The notes below the pieces were generated by a model that made no database searches, was not told the DNA's origin, and saw only the letters and a list, made by a program, of their open reading frames with translations. From Prevotella sp. (GTDB lineage Bacteria > Bacteroidota > Bacteroidia > Bacteroidales > Bacteroidaceae): 34,161 bases of DNA. The stretch lies in contig JAFLSG010000022.1 of the NCBI GenBank assembly GCA_022511065.1, forward strand, positions 1 through 34,161. The letters run 5' to 3'. A program made the translations under genes and the position numbers. Shown here piece after piece: positions 26,916 through 34,161 of this stretch (position 1 is its first letter; each line of letters begins with the position of its first letter).

Positions 26916-29900
26916 ATGACGAAAAATGATAATATGGATAAAAACATATACAAATTAATAGAAAAATATGAGTCGGATAGAAATTTTTATCTGACCGATC
27001 AATACAACGAAACGCAGTTAAGGAGTGATTTTCTCGATCCTTTATTCGAACTGTTAGGATGGGACATTAAGAATATTGCTGGAAAACCAACAAATGAACG
27101 CGAAGTAATTTTAGAAGAGTCATTAAAAGCAGGATTTTCGGAGAATACCAAGAAGCCTGACTATACTTTTCGCCTCTATGCAGAACGCAAATTTTTTCTT
27201 GAAGCTAAAAAACCGTGCGTTCATATCCACGAGGTTGCTTCTCCAGCACGTCAAGTTAGACGTTATGGCTATACAGCAAATCTTAAAATATCTGTTCTCT
27301 CCAACTTTGAGTATTTGATGATTTATGATACCTCAGTAAAAGTTGAGGATTCTGATAACAATCAGAAAGCACTTGTCAAAATATATCATTACACTGAATA
27401 TATTGACAAATTTGAAGAACTTCAAAAACTTCTTGGACGAGATTCTGTGTATTCTGGACATTTTGAAGAAGAATGGAAAGACATTGACATCCGGCTAAAA
27501 CAATGGTCGGTAGATAAGCAGTTTTTAAAACAAATCAATGAGTGGCGGTTGATGTTGGGCAGAGAAATTCTTACTGCAGACCCGACAATTGATATAGAGT
27601 TTCTTGGTGATGAAGTACAAAGCTACATCAATAAAATTCTTTTCCTTCGCGTATGCGAAGATAGAAATATTGAAATTTATAAAGAATTATTGACTATTGC
27701 AGATGATGGACAGATTACAAACTTACTGAAAAAGTTTAAAAATGCGGATGTACGTTACAACTCAGGATTATTCGAACAAAAGTTTTCTGAGCAAGTGATT
27801 TGTAGCGCAAGTTCTGCTTTTTGGACAGTCATCCGCCAACTCTATTTCCCTGAAACTCCTTATTCATTCAGTGTGTTTTCCTCTGATATTTTAGGTCATA
27901 TATATGAGATTTTTATTGCAGAAAAACTTGCAATAGTGGATGGTGAACTGAAAATTGTACAAAAGCCAGAGAATGTTGACCGTGACGTGGTAACAACCCC
28001 AACCTACATTATACGCGAAATTCTTCGCCAAGTAATACCTCCGCTTTGCATAGGGAAAACGGACGAAGCCATTATGAAAATGAAAATAGCAGATATTGCT
28101 TGTGGTTCAGGTGCATTTTTATTAGAGGCATACCAGTTATTGAACGATATTCTGATAGACTACTATATCCAGCATGATACATCAAAATTAGTACAAGTGG
28201 CAGAAAACTCATATAGACTGAAATATGCTGTAAAGAAAAAACTGCTCACAAATTGTATATTTGGCGTAGATAAAGATTTTAATGCCGTAGAAGCATGCAA
28301 ATTTGGGCTACTTTTGAAACTATTGGAGGATGAGGATGCAACGAGCTTGAAGAATGAACATCCAATTCTACCGAATCTTGAAGCAAATATCTATTTTGGT
28401 AATAGTTTGTTGTCAAGCAATGATATCAAAGCAGACGATGCAGCAGATATCAATCCGTTTGATTTTGATACGATGCGATTTGATGCTATCATAGGCAATC
28501 CTCCTTATCTTACCCCGGAAGGAATGAAAAGTGTCACTCCTAAAGAATTTCCGCTTTACAAGAAAAAATACACCAGTGCTTATAAGCAGTTTGATAAATA
28601 TATGGTGTTTGTAGAACGTGCAATGGAGCTGCTAAAGGAGAATGGTCTGTTAGGCTATATCGTACCACTAAAATTTATGAAAGTTGGATCTGGTCAGAAG
28701 CTGCGCGAATTGATTTCTACACAAAAGACCCTTGAAGCCCTAACAACTTTTGGAGCATATAAGGTGTTTCCGGGAAAATCCAACTATACCTGCTTGCTCA
28801 TTTTGAAAAAGGCAGAACATACAACTTTTAGATATTGTGAGGTCGGTAATTTGGAAGAGTGGAGAGTAACAGATAAAAATGTTCTATCTACTGACATGAA
28901 ACTATTTGATGAAATATCGGAAAATACATGGTCGTTGTTTCCAGAGTACTTAAGAGATGCTTATAATACGTTGTCACGTAATAGCATTAAGTTAGCAGAT
29001 ATTACAGGCGAAGATAATATCTTCAACGGAATTCAGACAAGTGCCAATAAAGTTTATATATTCCAGCCGACATCAGAAAAAGACGGAATCTATTATTTCC
29101 AAAAAGGTGTTAATGAATGGCAAATTGAGAAAGAAGTAACACGCCCATATTTTCAAACGCCCCGTGGTGATAGTGGACTTAACACTTATCGCACATTCAA
29201 GCCCAATGCGTGCGTAATATTTCCATATAGGAAAAATGAAAAGGGGAAATTAGAATTGATTCCACTTGATGAAATTGAAAGGGAATATCCCCTTCTTTTC
29301 AAATATTTAACAGCACATATAAACATACTTAATTCGCCTAAAAGAGATATTCAGCCAGAGCCAACTAATCCAAATGAATGGCATAGGTTTGGCAGACACC
29401 AAAGCCTTGACACTTGCAACCTACCACAGAAAATTATCGTAGGCGTTTTGGCGACAGGAGATAAATACGCAGTAGACAATCATAGTACATTTGTGTCGTC
29501 TGGAGGTACTGCGGGGTATTGTATGGTTGCCTTACCTGAGCATTCCCCATACTCCATCTATTATTTGCAAGCTATTCTGAATTGCAAATATCTTGAATGG
29601 ATAAGTTCTTTATACGGAGAAATATTTAGTGGGGGATTTATTGCCAGGGGAACAAAGGTGTTAAAACAATTACCTATTCGTAAAATTAATTTTGAAGACC
29701 ACGATGAGCGATTTATGCATAATCGTATAGCAGAGTTACAAAAGCAATTAATAATAACGGGTGACAATATAGAAGCATTAAAAGGCAATAAACGTAAAAT
29801 TACTATTTTGGAGCGCCAGTTTGAGAATTACAAAAAAGAGTTAGCCAATCTTATTATGTTTCTTTATGGTATGGAAGAATTTGATTGTATAATCCCAATA

Positions 29901-29927
29901 ATTAAAGACCAATATGCAATTGATTGA
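26916..29927 (+). CDS. Eco57I-type (type IIG) restriction-modification enzyme
   Basis: A 1003-residue fusion of nuclease and methyltransferase. The N-terminal domain carries a PD-(D/E)XK site: PD at 81-82 and FLEAKK at 94-99. The gamma-class N6-adenine methyltransferase has motif I IADIACGSGAF at 391-401 and catalytic NPPY at 528-531, followed by KQFDKYMVFVERAMELLKEN and LLGYIVPLKFMKVGSGQKLR. The C-terminal part, about 700-950, resembles TaqI-type target-recognition domains and ends in a long basic helical segment. It cleaves and methylates DNA at a sequence that cannot be deduced here. It overlaps the separate methyltransferase gene by 14 bases, so the two form a classical Eco57I-like pair. 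An internal start at 26934 is possible. Confidence 0.88.
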   Translation: MTKNDNMDKNIYKLIEKYESDRNFYLTDQYNETQLRSDFLDPLFELLGWDIKNIAGKPTNEREVILEESLKAGFSENTKKPDYTFRLYAERKFFLEAKKPCVHIHEVASPARQVRRYGYTANLKISVLSNFEYLMIYDTSVKVEDSDNNQKALVKIYHYTEYIDKFEELQKLLGRDSVYSGHFEEEWKDIDIRLKQWSVDKQFLKQINEWRLMLGREILTADPTIDIEFLGDEVQSYINKILFLRVCEDRNIEIYKELLTIADDGQITNLLKKFKNADVRYNSGLFEQKFSEQVICSASSAFWTVIRQLYFPETPYSFSVFSSDILGHIYEIFIAEKLAIVDGELKIVQKPENVDRDVVTTPTYIIREILRQVIPPLCIGKTDEAIMKMKIADIACGSGAFLLEAYQLLNDILIDYYIQHDTSKLVQVAENSYRLKYAVKKKLLTNCIFGVDKDFNAVEACKFGLLLKLLEDEDATSLKNEHPILPNLEANIYFGNSLLSSNDIKADDAADINPFDFDTMRFDAIIGNPPYLTPEGMKSVTPKEFPLYKKKYTSAYKQFDKYMVFVERAMELLKENGLLGYIVPLKFMKVGSGQKLRELISTQKTLEALTTFGAYKVFPGKSNYTCLLILKKAEHTTFRYCEVGNLEEWRVTDKNVLSTDMKLFDEISENTWSLFPEYLRDAYNTLSRNSIKLADITGEDNIFNGIQTSANKVYIFQPTSEKDGIYYFQKGVNEWQIEKEVTRPYFQTPRGDSGLNTYRTFKPNACVIFPYRKNEKGKLELIPLDEIEREYPLLFKYLTAHINILNSPKRDIQPEPTNPNEWHRFGRHQSLDTCNLPQKIIVGVLATGDKYAVDNHSTFVSSGGTAGYCMVALPEHSPYSIYYLQAILNCKYLEWISSLYGEIFSGGFIARGTKVLKQLPIRKINFEDHDERFMHNRIAELQKQLIITGDNIEALKGNKRKITILERQFENYKKELANLIMFLYGMEEFDCIIPIIKDQYAID

Positions 29928-32076
29928 AGACGCTTCTGCACAGAAATTGCGTGGTGCATATTATACGCCTCCAGTAATTGCTTCATTTATTCTCCATTGG
30001 GGTATAAGTGATAGCACTGATGCTGACATATTGGAACCAAGTTGTGGTGACGGTGTATTTTTGGAACAAATAGCACATGAGAGAATGGCGTATCGTCATA
30101 TCACGGCTGTGGAAATTGAAGAAAAAGAGGCAAATAAAGCCCAGGCAATAGCCCTACCCAATATGGATATCCTCAATGTTGATTTCCACCACTTCTGCCT
30201 CAATACCGATAAACATTTTAATCTTGTAATTGGTAATCCTCCATTTATTCGTTATCAATATTACGATGATAGTCAGCAAGCTTTAGCCTCTGATATATTT
30301 GAAAAAGTAGGACTAAAACGCTCAAGATTGACAAATGCTTGGGTTACTTTTGTAATTGGGTGCAGCCAATTACTAAGTAAACAAGGTAAAATGGGCTTTG
30401 TTCTTCCCTCTGAACTTCTTCAAGTGAGCTACGCCAAACAACTTCGGCAATATCTTGCCAAAACATTCAACAAGATAAACATTATCTCGTTTGAGAATCT
30501 GGTGTTCGAGGAAATTCAGCAAGAAGTCATTATACTTCTTTGTGAAAAGAATGGAACTGATGAACATTTGATTGAACATATTGAGGTAAAAGATGCTGAT
30601 GCCTTGCGAACACTTGATCCACATCGCTTGAAATTTCCAGCAAAGCAGATAGATTTTAATACAGATAAATGGACCTATTATTTTCTGGAAAAAGAAGAAC
30701 TTGATTTCTTGAATAAGATAATAAGTGATGGTATGCCGACAATTGGAACTTATGCAGAAGTTGAGGTTGGCATCACCACAGGCTCAAATGATTATTTTAC
30801 TGTTCCACAAAGTGTGGTAGATATGTACCAACTACATGAATACGCACGTCCGATGGTGGGGCGAAGTGTGCAAGTAAATAGCCTTTGTTTTACAAAAACA
30901 GACTGGAAAAGAAATCTTGCAAATGGAGCAAAAGCTAATTTACTAGTGTTCACTCCGGCAGTAAAAGAATTCGGAAATGACGGGACTAAATTATACATAG
31001 AGAACGGAGAGCAACAAGAAATCAACAAGGGATATAAGACCAGAATCCGTGATTACTGGTATGTGATACCATCCATCAAACTATCTGATGCATTATTTCT
31101 TCGTCGAAACAATCTTTATCCTAAATTTGTGCTAAATAAAGCACAAGCATATACGACTGATACGATGCACCGCGTATACATCAAGCCTCAAGTGAATCAT
31201 AAAGCTTTTGTAGTGAGTTATTACAATTCTCTCTCTTTTGCTTTTGCCGAGATTCTTGGTCGCAATTTCGGAGGGGGGGTCTTGGAACTGATGCCCAGTG
31301 AAGTCGAAGGTATTTATTTGCCGTATAAAGAACAGAATGAATTTTATTTTGAACAAGTTGATCAAATGATTCGTGAGAAACGCTCTTCTAACGATATACT
31401 TGACTTCACAGACAATGTATTGCTTAGGCAAGGTATGGGATTTACAGAAGAAGAAATCAGACTGTCACGCTCTATTTGGCATAAGTTAATGGGGCGAAGG
31501 TTAAATCGGGAAGCGTTAGATGAATCTATTTCAGGAAAAAAAGCAAAAAGCAAAAATGTAGTGTTAAAGTTCAGACAACTGAATTTTCTGGATGTATTAA
31601 AAGAATATCCAGAAAACATCATAGAAAATGAACTCACAATAATTTCTAAACAAGAAGAGCAAAGTGTAGATTTGAACAAAAATGTTCTTATTAGTTATGT
31701 AAAAGCAGACAATATGGAGCAGTATCTTGATCAGTCAGCCAAAATTTATTATACAGGCAAAAGATTTCCTACTTCAGTTGCATTGAATAAACTCTATTAT
31801 TTTATGCCTTATATTAAAAATAAAGGTATTCGAGATTTGTATCTCATTAAAATTGCTCGTGTGGGGACTCGTAAAGAGGGACAGGTAGACAATAATCCAA
31901 ACGATTTCAGGCTTGTGTTTGAAATAGAATTCGTAAAGAAACTTTTTAGAGACTATGAATCAATAGAACTGAAAATTTGGCATACTTTCACGGATACAAC
32001 AATGAAAGATTTAATCTCTGCCTTTTCTCAAAAAGACATGAAGGGGAAACACGAATACTTGAAAATAGAAATCTAA
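29914..32076 (+). CDS. N6-adenine DNA methyltransferase with C-terminal accessory domain
   Basis: A 720-residue gamma-class adenine methyltransferase. It opens with LRGAYYTPPVIASFI, then motif I EPSCGDG at 41-47 and catalytic NPPF at 108-111, followed by RLTNAWVTFVIGCSQLLSKQ and GKMGFVLPSELLQVSYAKQL. A TaqI-like specificity region occupies roughly 260-560. The last 130 residues (LNKNVLISYVKADNM onward, with YYTGKRFPTSVALNKLYYF and LIKIARVGTRKEG) are an extra domain that I do not recognise with certainty; a PUA/EVE-like fold is a guess. It probably methylates the strand or site not protected by the upstream enzyme, as in Eco57I systems. It overlaps the upstream gene by 14 bases and precedes the TIR gene by 15. 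Confidence 0.88.
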   Translation: MQLIEDASAQKLRGAYYTPPVIASFILHWGISDSTDADILEPSCGDGVFLEQIAHERMAYRHITAVEIEEKEANKAQAIALPNMDILNVDFHHFCLNTDKHFNLVIGNPPFIRYQYYDDSQQALASDIFEKVGLKRSRLTNAWVTFVIGCSQLLSKQGKMGFVLPSELLQVSYAKQLRQYLAKTFNKINIISFENLVFEEIQQEVIILLCEKNGTDEHLIEHIEVKDADALRTLDPHRLKFPAKQIDFNTDKWTYYFLEKEELDFLNKIISDGMPTIGTYAEVEVGITTGSNDYFTVPQSVVDMYQLHEYARPMVGRSVQVNSLCFTKTDWKRNLANGAKANLLVFTPAVKEFGNDGTKLYIENGEQQEINKGYKTRIRDYWYVIPSIKLSDALFLRRNNLYPKFVLNKAQAYTTDTMHRVYIKPQVNHKAFVVSYYNSLSFAFAEILGRNFGGGVLELMPSEVEGIYLPYKEQNEFYFEQVDQMIREKRSSNDILDFTDNVLLRQGMGFTEEEIRLSRSIWHKLMGRRLNREALDESISGKKAKSKNVVLKFRQLNFLDVLKEYPENIIENELTIISKQEEQSVDLNKNVLISYVKADNMEQYLDQSAKIYYTGKRFPTSVALNKLYYFMPYIKNKGIRDLYLIKIARVGTRKEGQVDNNPNDFRLVFEIEFVKKLFRDYESIELKIWHTFTDTTMKDLISAFSQKDMKGKHEYLKIEI

Positions 32077-32091
32077 TTTTAAAATAATTGT

Positions 32092-32904
32092 ATGAAAAAC
32101 AATATATACAAATTAGCCTGTGAGTGCCAGTATTTTGCAAATAACCATATTGAGATAAAGCGCAATATAATACAATATTCGAATGTGATATATACTGATT
32201 ATGATGTATTGGGTAATATAAAGCAATATGAAATTCTTTTGAAAAAATTGTGTGATTCTATAGAAAAAAAATATCCTCAAATATTTTGGTTGTTAAAATC
32301 ACATATTGACAATTACGACAATGGTCAGATTATTCATTTCTCATCAATACAGGCTATTGTTGATTGTATAGTATCATTAGAAGAAAATACCACGGAAAGA
32401 AAGAAAATATTTATCAGCCATTCATCTGATGATAAAGAAGTTATAAAAAAGTTTATAGAAAAGATTTTAATGTTAGGGTGCGGGGTTAAACGCACCGATA
32501 TATTTTGCACTTTAGATCACACAACGATTCGAACTGGCGATGACTTTAGAAATGTTATTATCGAGAATATGAAATCATGTGACTATGTATTATGTTTTAT
32601 TTCCAATAATTATCGAGATAGTGAGGTTTGCCAAAATGAAATGGGAGCAGCATGGGCTTTCAACGATAAAAGAGTTTTGCCTTTTAAATTCCCCAATATT
32701 CAATTTAGCGAAATAGGCTTTTTGAATGTTGTTAAGCAAGGAGCAGATATAACGGACAGAAGCAAATTAGATGAACTACATGAAGAACTTAGCAAGTTTT
32801 ACGACATTCAACCAGATTGGAAAAACTTTAATGACCAGAAAGAAGATTTTATTAATTTTGTGAACAAAAACCAAAATGATTATGCACTATCAGACAACAT
32901 ATAA
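32092..32904 (+). CDS. TIR-domain protein
   Basis: A 270-residue protein with an N-terminal helical region (about 1-100) and a TIR domain (about 104-215). TIR features in order: RKKIFISHSSDDKEVIKKFI (beta-A and alpha-A), VKRTDIFCTLDHTTIRTGDD (BB-loop region), CDYVLCFISNNYRDSEVCQN and EMGAAWA. Glu183 in C-x-x-E is the expected catalytic glutamate of NAD-cleaving TIR domains. Bacterial TIR proteins commonly act in antiphage defence by NAD depletion or by making signalling nucleotides; which applies here cannot be told. No Thoeris ThsA-type partner is in the window. It lies 15 bases after the methyltransferase gene and its end overlaps the next gene by 29 bases, so it looks like part of the same operon. 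Confidence 0.85.
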   Translation: MKNNIYKLACECQYFANNHIEIKRNIIQYSNVIYTDYDVLGNIKQYEILLKKLCDSIEKKYPQIFWLLKSHIDNYDNGQIIHFSSIQAIVDCIVSLEENTTERKKIFISHSSDDKEVIKKFIEKILMLGCGVKRTDIFCTLDHTTIRTGDDFRNVIIENMKSCDYVLCFISNNYRDSEVCQNEMGAAWAFNDKRVLPFKFPNIQFSEIGFLNVVKQGADITDRSKLDELHEELSKFYDIQPDWKNFNDQKEDFINFVNKNQNDYALSDNI

Positions 32905-33346
32905 TGAAGCAATGGCAAAATTGGCAGAAGCACAAAAATGCCAAGATGAAATAATAAGGTGCAACAATGAGTTGCAGCAAGTGGATGAGGCAATAGCTGA
33001 GGTTTGCAATATATTTAATGCATATAAGACTAAAGCTTATTTGAACCATAAACACACCACTCTGAATAACGGAATAAAGAACCTCATCAGAGAGCGTGAT
33101 GAAAAACTAAATGAGGCACTAAGCAAAGCATTAGACCTTGCAGACGATGAAACGGACAAAGGCATGTTCAATGTCTATTCATTAAGTGCCCAAGCATTAG
33201 GAACAATATATTCCTATGTTGTACCACGCAACATTCATTGGCAATATTCCATAGAGGTCGATGCAAAGTTTGCAAAAATCTTTGCAAAAGGAATAAATGC
33301 TTTTAATCAGTTTCCAAATCAACAAAGAATGTTTGGTAACTTATAA
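32876..33346 (+). CDS. Small helical/coiled-coil protein of unknown function
   Basis: Up to 156 residues, rich in Ala, Glu, Lys and Gln with heptad-like spacing in MAKLAEAQKCQDEIIRCNNE and LQQVDEAIAEVCNIF, followed by a basic helical stretch NGIKNLIRERDEKLNEAL and a more hydrophobic C-terminal half (YSLSAQALGTIYSYVVPRNI). I do not recognise a family. Possible starts are ATG at 32876 or 32882 (overlapping the TIR gene by up to 29 bases) or ATG at 32912, just after the TIR stop. The gene is in the same direction and tightly coupled to the TIR gene, so a partner or regulator of the TIR protein is a reasonable guess, nothing more. Confidence 0.65.
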   Translation: MIMHYQTTYNEAMAKLAEAQKCQDEIIRCNNELQQVDEAIAEVCNIFNAYKTKAYLNHKHTTLNNGIKNLIRERDEKLNEALSKALDLADDETDKGMFNVYSLSAQALGTIYSYVVPRNIHWQYSIEVDAKFAKIFAKGINAFNQFPNQQRMFGNL

Positions 33347-33363
33347 ATTTGCCATCAAATGAT

Positions 33364-33371
33364 TAACTTTG
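33364..33371 (+). promoter_or_regulatory. -7 box for the DUF1016 gene
   Basis: TAACTTTG matches TAnnTTTG, 10 bases before the ATG at 33382 and after the stop of the small helical protein. If used, the DUF1016 gene is transcribed separately from the TIR operon, with a very short leader. No -33 box at good spacing. Confidence 0.35.
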
Positions 33372-33381
33372 CAGACGAGAT

Positions 33382-34161
33382 ATGAAAAAGGAAATTGAAG
33401 AGAGAACTGAGTTGTTTACAGCCGACGTGACTGCAAATGCAGTTATGGTGATAAAGGATGCCATTTTACAAAGTCAGCAAAAGGCTTTAAAAGCTGTGAA
33501 TCAAGAGCAGCTTGCGCTCTATTATGGCATCGGTCGCTTCATTTCAGAAAATACCAGAAATAAGAATTGGGGCAAAGGTGTCATTGAGGCTATAAGCGAA
33601 CAATTAAAGAAGGAACTGCCGGGACTAAAAGGATTCTCAGCTCCAAGCCTCCGAAAAATGCGCACTTTCTATGAAGAATGGCGAATGCTTTCAGACAATT
33701 CGTTCGTTGAAACGAACAAATTAGTGGAGAGTGAAACAAATTCGTTCGTTGAAACGAACAAATTGCCAATCCCCCATTTCACTATGGATGCTGATTTCCC
33801 TATTGTGGCTTTTATGAGTATAGGATTTTCTCATCATTATGCCATTGTCAGCAAGGTGAAAGATGTTGAGCACCGAAAATTCTACATCCAGTTTGCTGCT
33901 GACACAAAGGCAAAAGTAGAAGATTTGGAAAAACTGATAGATAATGACTTGTATAGCCGGCAAGGAGAGCTGTCTAATAACTTTAAGAAAACTATTCCCG
34001 ACCAGTTGCAGGCTTATCGAACTATAATGATGTTCAAGGATGAATATCTACTGGATTTTATCAACACAGAGGAACTGTTTGTCCGTGATAAAGACAGAAA
34101 CGAGAAGGTCATTGAGCAAGGCATCATCAACAATGTGAAGAATTTCATTATGACTTTTGGC
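33382..34161 (+). CDS. DUF1016/YhcG-type PD-(D/E)XK nuclease (truncated by window end)
   Basis: An open frame of 260 codons runs off the right edge, so the C-terminus is missing. The N-terminal DUF1016_N region is visible as QEQLALYYGIGRFISENTRN, NWGKGVIEAISEQLKKELPG and FSAPSLRKMRTFYEEW, followed by FPIVAFMSIGFSHHYAIVSK and RKFYIQFAADTKAKVEDLEK and QLQAYRTIMMFKDEYLLDF. In the family the nuclease domain follows these and its active residues should lie just beyond the window. An in-frame 42-base duplication (residues about 106-128) gives NSFVETNKL twice. These proteins are common in accessory islands, often near restriction systems; exact activity is unknown. Confidence 0.8.
   Translation, partial: MKKEIEERTELFTADVTANAVMVIKDAILQSQQKALKAVNQEQLALYYGIGRFISENTRNKNWGKGVIEAISEQLKKELPGLKGFSAPSLRKMRTFYEEWRMLSDNSFVETNKLVESETNSFVETNKLPIPHFTMDADFPIVAFMSIGFSHHYAIVSKVKDVEHRKFYIQFAADTKAKVEDLEKLIDNDLYSRQGELSNNFKKTIPDQLQAYRTIMMFKDEYLLDFINTEELFVRDKDRNEKVIEQGIINNVKNFIMTFG

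Noticed and set aside
32092..33346. Thoeris system call for the TIR gene
   Set aside because: Thoeris needs a ThsA-type NAD-binding effector next to the TIR gene; the small helical neighbour has no SIR2 or Macro-like motif, and the other neighbours are restriction-modification genes.

Overview
The window looks like a chromosomal segment of a Bacteroidales bacterium, most likely Prevotella or a close relative. Evidence: several promoters fit the Bacteroidetes -7 consensus TAnnTTTG (two with a matching -33 TTTG box), Shine-Dalgarno sequences are not obvious, and several genes belong to families typical of the phylum (DUF5686 outer-membrane protein, DUF4491, DUF5715, an AddAB pair of the Bacteroidetes type). 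By eye the DNA is GC-rich from base 1 to about 24,300 and clearly AT-rich from there to the end, so the window joins a core region to an accessory region.

Core, left part (1-11,670, + strand): the 3' end of a tagaturonate reductase gene (uxaB-like); a pair of GC-rich hairpins acting as a probable terminator; a UvrA-family ATPase that has lost half of its first zinc site; a DUF5686 outer-membrane barrel protein; then an AddA/AddB helicase-nuclease pair for double-strand-break processing. Core, middle (11,700-21,870): a HAD phosphatase (- strand) followed by a long inverted repeat, and a divergent + strand cluster of a DUF3298-type lipoprotein, rsmG and an MBL-fold hydrolase. A tight - strand operon follows: leuA, leuC, leuD, a second LeuA/CimA-type synthase, leuB and a TPR protein. 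It is preceded by a leader peptide rich in Leu and Ile codons and an intrinsic terminator with a competing antiterminator, which is a transcription-attenuation control not covered by the gene list. Core, right part (21,865-24,289): DUF4491 and rlmH (+), then a zinc metallopeptidase and a DUF5715 protein (-).

Accessory part (24,290-34,161, + strand): about 800 bases hold no intact gene but contain hairpins, a 20-base direct repeat and a scrap of a Bro-N gene. Next come a frameshifted XRE-type antitoxin remnant, an intact Bro-N antirepressor-like gene, and a compact five-gene run: GIY-YIG nuclease, Eco57I-type restriction-modification enzyme, separate N6-adenine methyltransferase, TIR-domain protein and a small helical protein. 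Gaps or overlaps in this run are all under 30 bases. The window ends inside a DUF1016 (YhcG-type) PD-(D/E)XK nuclease gene. The co-directional fusion of a restriction-modification pair with a TIR effector and an unknown small partner is the best candidate here for an undescribed defence system. The restriction pair would act first on unmodified phage DNA, and the TIR protein could be a second, NAD-directed layer; that coupling is inference.
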